Source: Cliona cf. orientalis
Lineage: Eukaryota; Porifera; Demospongiae; Clionaida; Clionaidae
NCBI GenBank assembly: GCA_963930775.1
Contig: OZ005689.1
Span: 12,772,923 to 12,836,922 of the forward strand
Direction of reading: 5' to 3'
DNA length: 64,000 bases
This document shows positions 46,224 through 58,080 of the stretch, one piece after another. Made by a program: the position numbers and the translations under genes. The notes under the pieces were generated by a model. It was given only the letters and a program-made list of their open reading frames with translations. It ran no database searches and had not been told where the DNA came from. Numbering within the stretch: the stretch's first letter is position 1; every line of letters begins with the position of its first letter.

Positions 46224-47978
46224 CTAGCCATAATCAAGGTATGTTTGTAGAATTCCCAAAGAGCAAGTAAGCAAACTGCGGCCAGTCCATGCAAGTGCTG
46301 TGGCAGCAAATGGAGTGAATAGTATGACATGCCTGTAGAAGGTGGCATCCCTCATATTCTCTGTGATTATGCAGTCATGGCTGTAGATATTGAAACATAG
46401 AAGCACAAGGTCATTCTATAATATGAATTATGTCATTGCTTCTGTGGTTTGAATATCAGCACAACTTTATTCAGAACTCCATTAGAGATACGATCTGCAA
46501 AGAGGACCCAGCCACACATGCACAAAGGCATTGCTTCCCTATAGATGTTGCAAAAGAAATTCCTGTGAGTCCGTTTGTTGATCAGTACGAAAGAGGCCAA
46601 CGAATTAATTATGATACTGCATAGCTATGATTAGCAATTGTGCCTTAATTTGGTGCATAATTCAAAATAAACACGTTATAAAACACATGCACACTCAGAC
46701 TGCATCAATGGTTCAGTAGTACCCAGTTTAGTAACAAAACTGACTAATTTGTAGCTATGTAGCTATGTAACATTCTGTGCCATATTGTTGTAGGCACATG
46801 ATTAGGCACACTTACACTGTATTCCCCCACAAGCATGGATACCATGCTGAGAGAAAGGACCATTAGAATCACTCCTCCCAGCCCCAATAGGACGATGTAA
46901 TGTAGATGGAGTCCCTGCTCCATTGAAAAGTGCTTTGAGACTGACTCTCTGGTTGGATCCAAAACCACATCCTGCATGATTTAGAAGAATACTACATGTA
47001 CATATACAAACAATAATTACTGTACATGTATAGTGAGCATAATGTTGTACAGAATTTGTGATTATTTAGGTGGTCAAATTAATGCTCCATGTTAGGCCAG
47101 ACCAATTTAATAAGTTGTTGCACGGATTCGCTCGCTCCAATTTTTGGGCAAACAGAAAAAAATTTTTTTAATTAAGTTGGGTGGAGCTTATGTACAGTAG
47201 AGTGGTTTTTGTATTCTATCTTGATTTCCTGGTCCTAGATAATCACATTAGTCTGTCTTAATTAGATTGTGGTCTATAACCACACCCTATTAATTGCTTT
47301 TTTTTCTTTTTTTTTCGATCGCTCGCTCCAATTTTTACCTCACAATATCCGAGCAACAACAAATTAAATTGGTCTGGCCTTATCACAGCAACTGCACTGA
47401 TTGAGTGTATGTTGTCATATACCCGTTATTATAGCTTCATGTAGGAATGTAAGTGAACGATGGAAAGAAGGATCATGCCATGCGTGTAGCTGCATGTGTG
47501 CACTTTACATTCATTAGTGTGACATAGGACTTGGTGTATAATATTATAATATATTATAGCGAGTGGTGTGTGGTATATGAAGGATGGGTAATGACTTTGG
47601 ATGTGACAAAAGTAATCAGTGTATCTTTAGAATTAGAAGGTAGACAAACTGTTTAACTTACAGTGCTCCCCATACCAACATGGTTCCAAGAAAATAAAGC
47701 ATCTGATGTGTGTATATATGTGTTGGAGCAGTGCAACTAAGTAGCTTGCATGTATGTGTAATGAAAAGTCAGTCTAGCTCATATCCTATACATGAAATGC
47801 AGGTATAGATCCATCATTTATTTTCTGATTGACACCATGCATGCATGCACGGTGGTAAATGCTTATAGTAAAATTAATGTCAACACCTTTCTCCTATGAG
47901 CTTGTTTATCCTCTTCACTGCAAGCGTTGAAGCAAAGCTTGCGATGTAGATAACCAGCGGTCCAATTGATATGCTCAT
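46224..47978 (-). pseudogene. Decayed 3' part of an MFSD12-like membrane transporter
   Basis: Four exon-like blocks on the minus strand in the right order. 47978-47887 (MSISIGPLVIYIASFASTLA ... INKLIGE) matches the MFSD12-type transmembrane segment and NKxxG loop. 46971-46816 holds MWFWIQP and then, in another frame, LLGLGGVILMVLSLSMVSML, the GxGG...SLSM...G signature. 46538-46466 holds SNAFVH and, in another frame, FADRISNGVLN (family FxDKxxNG). 46380-46224 holds FYRHVILFTPFAATALAW and a stop. Splice-like AG/GT edges are present, but blocks two and three each contain a frame break, and the N-terminal membrane segments are missing upstream, where a MITE and the segmental duplication lie. A transporter family member is well supported; function is lost unless the breaks are sequence errors. 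Confidence 0.55.
47095..47379. mobile_element. Small transposon with TTA target duplication
   Basis: 285 bp; terminal inverted repeats GGCCAGACCAATTTAATAAG and complement, flanked by TTA on both sides. A PIF/Harbinger-like MITE between two blocks of the decayed transporter gene. Confidence 0.82.
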
Positions 47979-48027
47979 CTGCATGATGAATGCATATGTT
48001 ACTTGCTGTGATACTACCGATAGTAAC

Positions 48028-48430
48028 ATGATCGAATGGTAGGAGTAACTCGTGATAGTATTTCCTTACTATCGCAAGGGGGTGTCCGTATTACCACAAG
48101 GGGTGTTTTTACTGCTGCAAGGGGTATCTTTATGGCCACGAGGGATTTCCTCAGAGCAGTTACTCCTCACAGCAGAATTGTTTCCGCTACGTGTACGATT
48201 ACATCTGGTATCTGCATTGGATAAAAGTATACACAATGTATGAAATACAGTCCTTGATGCTGTCTAACGATACACCAACAGCCTCAAGCTTATATGAGGA
48301 AATCCCTCATGGAGTTATCCCTTACTACTCCAACGTCATTCACCAGGAGGACACTAAATACCCCCAAACCACAAAATAAGAACATTTCCTCGATTCTCTA
48401 TTACATTGTGTATACTTTTTTCCAATGCAG
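48028..48430. repeat. Dispersed repeat copy 2 with inverted inner segment
   Basis: The first half is direct and the second half inverted relative to 40498-40870. The inverted segment is flanked here by inverted repeats: CTGCATTGGATAAAAGTATA at 48207 and the complement ending at 48430. The segment after 48428 continues as a fragment of the 38-kb element. Confidence 0.8.
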
Positions 48431-48821
48431 AAAGAGGGGGAGCGTGGTATCCAAAATCACGTACGTGACGTAGGCCCATGTACTAGGGTAGTAAGGGTGG
48501 CAGGTGGTGAAAACTGCACGTGGTTGGTAAACCTTGCAAGTAGGGATTGTCTGGACATTACATATATGTAATACATTACAAAAATGAAAATATCTAGAGA
48601 ACGATATACATACAACCTTCAAAATAACACTGTTGAGTATGTCTATATGCATTGATTTTTGTGTCCATAAGCTAGCCTTGTCACAGGCCCTACCCAGCTT
48701 GTCAATATTCCACTCTTCAAAGACTGTGTAGGGCCTGGGGACGAGGCTATTTATATGTACAATTAGCTTTTTGTACAAGTACAGCGTGAATTATTAAATT
48801 AATTATCGTTCACTCGTTCAG

Positions 48822-48959
48822 GATTTGAGGAGTGAGTTGGCAAATTGTTGCAATGAGCTAGCAGAGAGTAGAGCCAAGGTACAAGTCTTAGAACTTGAGG
48901 TAGCAGTTGAAGACAAATAAGAGGCAGTCAAAGTGGTGGAGAAGAAATCATTAAACAGG
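48822..48959 (+). pseudogene. Relic coiled-coil exon
   Basis: A 138-bp block with TTCAG before it and GTGAGT after it, phase 0 at both ends. It encodes a heptad-rich helix (DLRSELANCCNELAESRAKV, then VLELEVAVEDK) interrupted by a TAA at 48918-48920, then EAVKVVEKK. It looks like one exon of a long coiled-coil protein stranded by rearrangement. Confidence 0.45.
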
Positions 48960-50035
48960 GTGAGTGTCTGACATGCAGTTGGTGAAGTATAACTAGTATT
49001 ATATATCGACATGACATTGTATATACATGTATGCGCTTAGAATAACCGTTAGATAATTTTTTAGAAAGAAGGGGAGGGAAGAATATTTTAAGGGAGTTCA
49101 GGCATAATTCACATAATATCATACATGTACATAAGTACAATTGGAGACTTTTTTGCAAAACTGAATGTTCCTAGTGAGTTAAAATCCATAGTATATTATT
49201 GTATGCTTCTTTCCTCTGTGCATATACGTATATAGCGTGGATAGACTTGTCCATGTCTCATAATAATTATTATAGCACATGATCTGAATGATTACTTATC
49301 TTGAAGAAAATATTGTAGTGTTCTTTTAAAAATTTGGTACCTCTATTATACTTAGTAATAAATTTTGACTAAGGTCATCTGATGTATTATGTCAAGCAAT
49401 TGGATGTTATTTCATCACTTTCAATACTGCATGTAGTTTGTGACAGATGCACGCATATCTGTCTATTAAGAATTTGTGATCGTTTATGGACAGTGACAAA
49501 TAGGGCATTGGCTGAGTGACTGACCAATGATATCACCCACTGTACATTATTTACGTTCAGCATACAAAATTAATGTACCTTTTATAATGCGATGTGATTG
49601 TATCTGTGCACCACATTGACGATCCTTTGCCCTGTGACTCTAAGGTGGATGAATCTCCAAATAATCAAAGACTTTACAAAAGTAGTAATGAGACCTTCAC
49701 TCTCTAATTTTGAAGTTCTGTTTGGTCCATGTTTACAAGTTCATGTGATGACCATGTAGCTACCTAAACTTGATGAATCTTTCCCCATTGAGGCAGAAAG
49801 TACTCTAAATACAATTAATGCATATGACTTATAATAATAATTATTACTGTACATAATATCGTGATTATGCTAGTAAAATGAATACCGCAAGAAAATTCGC
49901 GTTCTAGGTTTTTCATGGTGTATCTTAATGAGCGTGTGACGACCTTTACCAGAAAATCGTGCAAAATTAAAAATCATAATGTATTTAGCTTGCACTCTAT
50001 TAGCATTCCTTCTTTTAATACACTCTCTTGCAGTT

Positions 50036-50304
50036 ACCATCAGAAGCATTACCTCAGAGTACAGCCTGACGTCTTCCAAGAGCTGCAGCTATCAGACCAG
50101 GACCTGTTTACGTCCACCCTGGCCGCCCAGCTCAATGGTTACTGCGGTGGCTATGGTACTCTGAAAGACTTCCAGAGAGACGCTCTATCATTCAATATTT
50201 CTCAAGCTGCTGCAGAGCGAGTGAGAAAGCTGATCACAAAAGGCCCTGGCACTGATGATGACCAAACAAGTATTTATATTATGACATCATATATATTTTT
50301 TTAA
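50036..50304 (+). pseudogene. Orphan last exon of MsrA
   Basis: Copy of the MsrA final exon (YHQKHYLRVQPDVFQEL onward, with LNGYCGGYG) carried by the segmental duplication. No copies of the first three exons exist upstream. The stop codon TAA has become CAA (about 50263), so the frame runs eleven codons further. Substitutions relative to 33850-34081 are few. It cannot make an enzyme alone. Confidence 0.85.
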
Positions 50305-50311
50305 AAGATAA

Positions 50312-50785
50312 GGCCACTCCAAATCAATCATTAGTTTCTGGTCACCCGCCCGCATGATATTTTGAAAAGCCAGTTTATGAGGACTATAATGATATTCATA
50401 GAAAAGATGACGTAAAATTACACGTATTGAGTCATCATAAAACATTATGATACTCTCGAGATCTCAATCTCAAGCTCATTGCCTTGCTGCACATGGTGAA
50501 TCGAATACTCTTAGAGTCTGAACTTCACTGTGTCACATCAGTTCGTCATCCTGCATTCTGTTGACCTGCCAGTGTACATCAACAGCTCATAGCTAGCTGA
50601 TATGATCTGACAGGCTGTTGTTTGCACTCGAGGTTTACTGACCATGCATTTGTGGTATAATTTAAGTACTTCCTCTTCCTGTCTTAATTCAATTAGTCAT
50701 AGTCCCATAGTCCTAACCACCCGCCGCCTGCATGTACTTTAGATAACTGGTGTGACCAGAAACTAATAATTGACATGGAGTGGCC
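50312..50785. mobile_element. Small transposon inserted after the segmental duplication
   Basis: 474 bp with about 34-bp terminal inverted repeats (GGCCACTCCAAATCAATCAT left; complement of GGCCACTCCATGTCAATTAT right), flanked by TAA. Copy 1 of the duplication has a single TAA (34147-34149 area) and no element. PIF/Harbinger-like by target and ends. Confidence 0.9.
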
Positions 50786-50814
50786 TAATATTGTTTGCTT
50801 TTTGTATACTCGCT

Positions 50815-50905
50815 GATGTTTACCACCATGATGCTGTTGGGCTCACTCTTGTACAATATTCTACATGAAGCCCAACTGCTGATGTTTTTGGTATTACATC
50901 TGTTC
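50815..50905 (+). other. Duplicated copy of the SECIS-like hairpin
   Basis: Same ATGA TGCTGTTGGGC and GCCCAAC TGC TGAT arms as at 34197-34249. The loop has three extra bases and one changed stem-flank base (GAAGCCC for GAGGCCC), while both arms are unchanged. Confidence 0.55.
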
Positions 50906-51410
50906 AAGTTTGTGTTTTCTGCGATTGTTATAGAAGCAGAAACATTTCCATTGTTCCTCCTCAGATTTTCCATGCGGGTAATCTTGCATAGGATTGTTTG
51001 TGGCAGAGTTTCATACACTAATAATAATAATAATAATATTATATTTGGTAAAGAGTCGCTACAATTAGTAGAATAATGGGGAGAGCTAGCTGGGATAAGA
51101 ATCAAGTAAATTATTTTATAATATTATTATGGCCTAAATTATTGTAATGTATTTTGCCTAAACTTTTGTAATAATAATGTTTGTGTTCACTAAGGACATC
51201 TGTTCAGCTGCATATTAGGTATAGCTTTAATGTATTCTGTGCAAATAGGTGTAGATAGGTGTTAACCATGCTAGTGTTGCATGCCTCACTCATTTGTTAC
51301 CCCTTGGTGAACTTTGTAATTATTATGCTCTGTGTGCACCCCCTTGGGCCACTGGTAGTTTCTATCGGTTTATAACTATTTTGTATTTGGCCTTACCTTT
51401 GTGTGTATAT

Positions 51411-51630
51411 TACCGTGTAACCGGAAATATTGGCGGGAATTAAATTTGGCGGTTGAGCCCAAAATCGCCATTGCAAGACTATTGGCGGATTTGAATTTGG
51501 CAGTTTGGTACGGGATCGCCATACGTATATATGCGAGTAGGAAATTTTGGCGGATTTTAATTTGGTGGTAGTAATATAGACCGCCAAACCGTCAAATTTA
51601 ATTTCCCGCCAAATTTTCCGGCTATATGGA
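51411..51630. mobile_element. Palindromic small element, TTGGCGG repeats
   Basis: Terminal inverted repeats of about 40 bp containing CCGGAAATATTGGCGGGAAT and, at the right, its near complement, with three internal TTGGCGG/CCGCCAA blocks. Absent from the matching place in copy 1 (about 34753). The exact target duplication is unclear in the AT-rich flank. Confidence 0.8.
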
Positions 51631-53998
51631 GAGGTTTGTACATTATGTTGAGATATGTATTATAGCATTTTGACATTCTTGTCTATTATCGGATAAAAGC
51701 GTAACAGTTGCGTGTATGTACCTCAGCAAGGCGTTCCCTGAGAATCTGCTACATTATGCAGTTTTGAGTGGACAATAGCAACCAAGCCCTCTATGTGTGC
51801 ACACGATGAGTCATATGACATAACAATGATAATGCTCATGCCAGCAATAATACTATTATATATAGGTGAGCACCTGATATGTGCTCTAAAATTCCTGGTT
51901 GCTATTAGCCTATTGCTTTAATGTGTATAACCTGTTTATCCAGCAATAATTATGCCTTCAGGATGTGATTACAAGATGCTTTTTGGGACACATATTTAAC
52001 TTAATGCATTGGCGTAGGAGTACATTAGTGGCTATTGTTTACCTCACTGGTTTATTGTACACCTTTCATGATGCTAGCTAATGGCTACTCTTGGAATTCG
52101 AAAGGCTAATTGAGGCTATTCAGAGATTGTATTTGAGGGTTCACATAAAAGGGATCTTTTACATCATGAGTCTTATTAAGAGCTTAGCATTACAATGTCA
52201 TGTAAGAAATTATTGTAACGCCCGCTGACTGGGAACTTTGGGAAGAACAAACTATTGTGAAATATCTAACAAGTTGGTTACCTAGCAACCATTAACAATG
52301 TGATTCAAGTACAGTAATTCACATACTTCTCATGTTCAGTACAATGTTATAGAATGCATAATGATTTTATGATGTGCGTGCACATTCATTAAATTTTGTA
52401 CCCATAGACCACTCACAATCAATGATCATTAGTAGTAATTAAAGTCATCGATCATGTTTCACATAGGTGCACACACACAGCCATGACCATAGAGTCATTA
52501 TATCATGGGACAGTTTTTGGATAGTATGATCATACCAATTAGGATCTGGTGATTTTTACCACATTGCATTGACAAAAATTTATTCCATAAAAAGGTGTCT
52601 ATAGCACAAAGGGCTAAGCAAACCTTTATCCAACAATAATTTCCACGTATACGATAATACGGTGAAATCCTGTTAATGGACTGAGCGGCCACCCTGTCTA
52701 TACCCTGGCCGCTCATCTTGCATCGTCATAGTAATAATATTATTACTATCACCAAGAGTGTATTAAGAAGAGTATGTAACTACGTGGGCGAGCAAGCTCT
52801 ATGCTGCGAAATGGTGGTGTCATCCTATAGGTGTACATGTGCCAATCTAACCATAGAATATGCAGAATCCATGTTTTGTTTACACAGTGATCATACACGT
52901 GGCTATGTGGTTGCAGGTGTGCTGCATACACAAAGTCTGGCTAGACACAAAGTCTGGCTAGAACTATCCCACCATGGGACTACCCTAGCTGCAGTATTAT
53001 TCATAGGCTTATGTGGCCACACAGTTTTCACAAAATCATGTACTTATGCAGCATTTGTCTTGTATCTGCTTCCTGTTGTGACGCCACCATCACACTACAT
53101 AAGCACAATATTAACATACAAGAGCTATGTACTAATAAACTCTTGTTATTATGGTAAAGCAGGACTTTGTAGAGGGAGAAACCTGAAGTCGCCAATTTGG
53201 CGATTCTACAACCACCTGCGGAAGTTTTCTCCGAAAGATATTTTAGGCATCCCACACCCATGGCCATCCATGTGATCAGTTAAATTAATATTCTACGAAA
53301 CTTTTCTTCGCAAAATGCACCCTTCCTACCGATCTGTGAAAGTTTCTCCCTCGAAAATTTCCTGCTATATATAAGTTAATAGGGAAAACCTGTCATATAT
53401 AAGGCCACCTCATTTTCTCAGTGGTGGCTGCTATATATTATTATAGAGCTTTATTTACGCATGCAAAGCAAATTATCTATTTCTTATCTCTGCCCGTGTG
53501 TACTTTTGTAGACCTGTGTCTAATGTACTTTGATATTGAGAAAATAATATGATGAGCACATGTAGTGATGTCACTTAGATAAGTCGTTTGGGCTCTACAG
53601 ACAGGTTTGTTTTGGGCCACTCAGAACTAAAGGCTTGTTTGAACTACCCCCACCAACTAGTAATGTAATGCATCCAATAGCTGAGTTTACTACAAGCATA
53701 CATGCACTTACAGCTAGGGGTGGATCAGTATAATTAAATTTTCCTGACCACATTCCCATTTAACCACAAACATCCAACACCACAGCTGACTCTTGTGATT
53801 TACAGCATAGCTGAAGCCACGTTCAGGGTGTACCACTGACCATGTACCTGCACCACATGTTAATTGGTTTGAGGCCAATTATGACATTGTACTACACAGC
53901 CTTGTCTGCTGCTAACCATGCATACAGTGGTACTGTATGCCAATGCAGGATATTGTAGGCCTTGCATGTAATTGGGTGGGGCTGCTCAGAATAAATTG

Positions 53999-56900
53999 GG
54001 GGGGGGGGGGGGGGGGGGGGAGGGGAGGGGGGGCAGGGCTTTAACCCCCTGAATCCCCCCATGCACCCCCAGATCCGCCCCTGAATTATAATTATATATA
54101 CTAACTCAGATTTTGTGTTTTTAACAGCACAAGCCTCTAGATAGCTGGTATATTAACTCATTTGCATAGAATACTGGGCACTTGTAATTAAATTCCTTGG
54201 TTAAAAACTTAATTATCATCCATACAACCGACCGACCAACCCTACTACCGTACTTAATCTAATACTACGTGAAAAACGTGAGTTTTTTCTGGTTGTCAAT
54301 CGCTCCATATGTAGACGTTATGAGAATTCGTAAAAATTTAATGCTAATTTAGTCTTATTTTAGATTGGATCTTACGTTGTATTCAATTAACTATGTGGTC
54401 GTGCTAGTTCAAACAATTTATTCTGTGTACCATAATAATATTATTATATTATGCTAAGCCTTGTTTTTTTAGCTCCGATAGCAATGTCAACTTTAATATC
54501 AAATCAACCGCCCACATGTGTACCTCTACAGGACGACAAACACATGCATTTGTGTGGCCTAAGAAACCTCTAGTGTGGATTATGGCACTCTATGACCCAG
54601 AGCACACAGTCAATAATACTTAGAACAACATTACGTCAGAAATTAATATGCTGGAAAGTTATTATACTATCATAATAATGTTATATAAACATGCACTCGT
54701 TCTCCTGAGTGTTGTGTACACATGCATTGTGAAACAATCTCTCTCGTGATCACATACACATCAGATGGTACACGAGTTTAACTAACCAGTTAATTTGTAC
54801 CAATTATCATTCATTGTTGACTTAGTAGGGATTTTAAGCAGACATCATTATTGCATCAGTAATAATATTACATTGCAATTATAGCTATGATGTAATACGT
54901 GGGCAAAATCTACATCAAGCCTATAATTATAGTTGTACAATCACGTAGGGGCTTTTGTAACTGGCTGTGCATGTGTACATATGCTGACAGTAACAAACCA
55001 TTAGTGATCAATGATAAGTATGTTGTAATGCTGGCTTCGTCCTCCAAATCTTCGAATTCACATGCATGCATATTTGCAGAGCATGCACACTAGACGAAAA
55101 GATGGATTTCGTGTGGGTAGGAAATGTGTAGGATAGAGCAACTTTTCTGCTTATTTCATTCAAGTTAGCAAAATTCTGTCCTATTCTTCGACAACCATGT
55201 GTAGGAAATATCATGTTTTGGTAAATACTACAAAAAGGAAATCACAATTTTGGTCTAGTTGCAGTTGCTAATTGATCATTACGTTCAGATCCAGCCATAA
55301 TGCAATATCACAATGCACTCTCACTGCAATGGTGTCACTGTGCATGGCATCAATTTAGAGCTAAATAATTATTAATCCTCGCCGCAAAGCATAGGCGGAG
55401 GGTTACTGCAATTGTTTGGCGATTTTTATATTAATTATGCATTCCGGTCCCGTTCTTGCCATTAATATTCCTTTTGGCATGATACTATGAGCATAATTAT
55501 TCACATGGCAATTGATGTTATGTGGGTTAAGGTGGGGATTGGGGGGGGGGGGGGGGGGGGGTTCAGAAAAAGCAATCTGGAAGTTATTGGCTATTAAGAT
55601 GCCATATTATGTTGGTCTAATGTTATAATAGTATCATAAACAGGGTTATAATAATGCTCATGCTTATTTCAGCATAGATCATTATTGTATATACACATGA
55701 CATTGTAACGTCATTGATCATTGCTACACTTTTAAGTTTATATTAAAAATGGATTATGCAGCATTAAATTTTTAGTACTTAATAATAATCATTATAATTA
55801 CTATGATAACTATTCCTTATGAAGAGTGGATTATGTCACTAGTTTATACATGACAATCATCCTTAATTGGCTGTCCAATATCACTGGCTTTGGAAGGGGG
55901 GAGCACCTGTTTCTGTCCCCTCCTCCTGTTTTCGGCATCTGTGGTTTCCTGGTATAATAAAAAAAAAAATTTTGTAGTTCCAATTAATCCACTTAGCTAC
56001 ATGCAGTCAGTATGTCATTGGCAGCTACCTCTCTAATTTTGTCAATAGTGGGAACCGCATGGCGCACAAAACTTAATCTATATTACTTGCTTGTCTTAAT
56101 TGCTCATCTTAGGCCACTCAGAATTAAATGTTTGTTTTGACTAACCCAACCGACTATAAAATTTAAAGCATCCAATAGCTGAGTTTACTACAGGCATATA
56201 CTGACTCAGACTGTAGGACTGTCTTAAAATGTATTTTTAAGCTACCACATAGCACAAGCCTCTAGATAGCTGGAATACTATATACAAGTTTACATAGAAA
56301 CACTGACACTTGTAATTAAAATTCTTTGGTTAAATTATCATCTGCCCGACCGACCGACCGACGGACCCTACTATTTCATGGTCATGTTAGTTCAAACAAA
56401 CAATTTATTCTGTGTGTTAGCAATCAATATCCTGCGTGCAAACTATATCAGTGGCGTAAGAAGATATTATTTTGGAGTAGCCTGGGTGCTAAATTGAGTA
56501 GCCATGCATGGCATGCATGCAGGCTATGCCCTCCATTATCTAGGGGGTCTTGGGGCATATTCACTTAGGAAATTTGGATTTTCACATCTCCTTAGGACCT
56601 GGTGCATTCTTTACGATCATTAATTTTGGAGATTTATTTGTACCACCTTCTTGCTGATCTATGGTGGATACAATTAGTACTTTTCCATGTTATAATTATT
56701 ATGATAATTATGCTGACTAGCCACGAACTTGGGCCTTCTTTCATGGGAGGGGGAGGGGCCGGGGGGGAGTAGCTGATAGTTGAATATTCTCGTAGTAAGG
56801 AAGGAACAACATTTCCCATTGTTAAATCACTAGCAAAGCAACTTCGTATTAGTGTGTATCCTTTCTCCATCAATAATTATTTTAGATGAGAAGCTGAGTT

Positions 56901-57309
56901 TAACTGTGAAATAATTATGCAGAGTAATTGCTCTAATAAAGTGAGAGAGCAGTTACAGAAAAATTAATGTATAATTATGTGCATGCATGTGTACAGATTC
57001 GAGGCTATAAATTAATGTCATGATAATTATAATTAATTTTTACAATATCATAATTATTATTGAAATAATATGCCACAGAGAGTTGATAGGAAGGCAACCC
57101 CAACGCTATTGTATGTGTACACGTATGATGCCATGGGATCACTAATAATAATATTATAAAAGTTCATGGTCCATGATAACAATAGTAATGAATGTTAAGT
57201 AATACAGCTTGGGATAATAATAATAAAGTAATCATTAGTACATGTCACAAAGATCTTAATGATTATCTAGGATATATTATAGCTATAATAATATTATATA
57301 GAAGTCTTA
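53999..57309. other. Noncoding stretch with poly-G tracts
   Basis: Starts with a long G run (about 53998-54030) and a CAGGGGCGGATCC-family right end at about 54068-54083. Another G run is at about 55540-55561. Two diverged copies of one segment are seen (about 54110-54430 and 56205-56410: AGCACAAGCCTCTAGATAGC ... GACCGACC ... ACAATTTATTCTGTGT). No gene is supported. Confidence 0.5.
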
Positions 57310-58080
57310 TTAGGTACAGCATGATGCAATGGTATACAATAATAAAAATTGACAGAAGCACAGCAGTTTGAGAGAAAGTGCAGGAGAATATACCACAAGT
57401 GCAGAGTTACAAGCCCATGTACATGTAGGTGGTTCAGAGGTTGGTTTTGAAGTACATTGGCTGGAAATTGCTTTTTCGGTTTGGTTAATTACTTCAATAT
57501 CCACAGTTGAAGTTATGTCAATTCTCCTAGGGGAATTTGTTCTTAACAGTTTTGCCGTACAGATCAAGGATTCAACATTATTGTCGATGTATTCATTAAT
57601 AAACATGATGACTTGCACATTGGCATAGCTGAATGTGTCATTTGGTCCTCCTGAAATCCGAGTTGCAGCTGCATCGAACAGGAACTCTTGATCACCAGCT
57701 GGCATTCTTTCTGTGACTGATAATAAGTTGCTGTCATTCAAAAGAATGACGTCCAGTTCCTCTCGAAAGCAGCCTTCACTGCCCTGACTACAACTTTCAT
57801 ACCGTATCTGCCAAAATAGAGTAATAGCAGTGTTGATTTCTGCCCGAATCAAAGGATCCGGTTTATCAGTAAAATTTAGTAGGGGCAAATCTGGCTGACC
57901 TGTATTAGGAATATCAATATTAATTTAAAGCGTCCAGCGTCCAGCTATGGATAGGTCTCGAAAGCAATGACACCATGCATGATAGTTAAACATTTGTTGT
58001 TTACTGTAGCTACCTTTTGATCTTCCTTGAATTGAGAGTAGGACCAGCGTCAACAGTGTGGTAAAGTGAGCTACCGACAT
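57310..58080 (-). CDS. Ig-like surface protein with GPI-type tail (module 2, short partner)
   Basis: Two exons: 58080-58014 (67 nt, signal peptide MSVAHFTTLLTLVLLSIQG) and 57899-57310. They are joined through a phase-1 intron (donor GTAGCT, acceptor TAATACAG), giving a 657-nt CDS and 218 residues. The ectodomain has strand-like and cysteine patterns suggesting an Ig-like fold (ITLFWQIRYESC ... VESLICTAKLL ... STVDIEVIN) and sequons, followed by a cysteine/proline stalk (CTSKPTSEPPTCTWAC) and a hydrophobic C-terminus. The tail is less clean than in the module 1 protein because it ends SCCT, so a short membrane anchor is an alternative to GPI. It lies head-to-head with 60804-63074, 2.72 kb apart. 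Confidence 0.72.

Larger units (their letters stand above)
49414..53998. repeat. Segmental duplication, copy 2
   Basis: Partner of 33020-37515, same direction, 16.4 kb downstream. Contains two transposons absent from copy 1 (50312-50785 and about 51411-51630) and lacks the ~220-bp insertion at 36385-36606. The right edge runs into a poly-G tract and a CAGGGGCGGATCC-family end. Confidence 0.88.
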
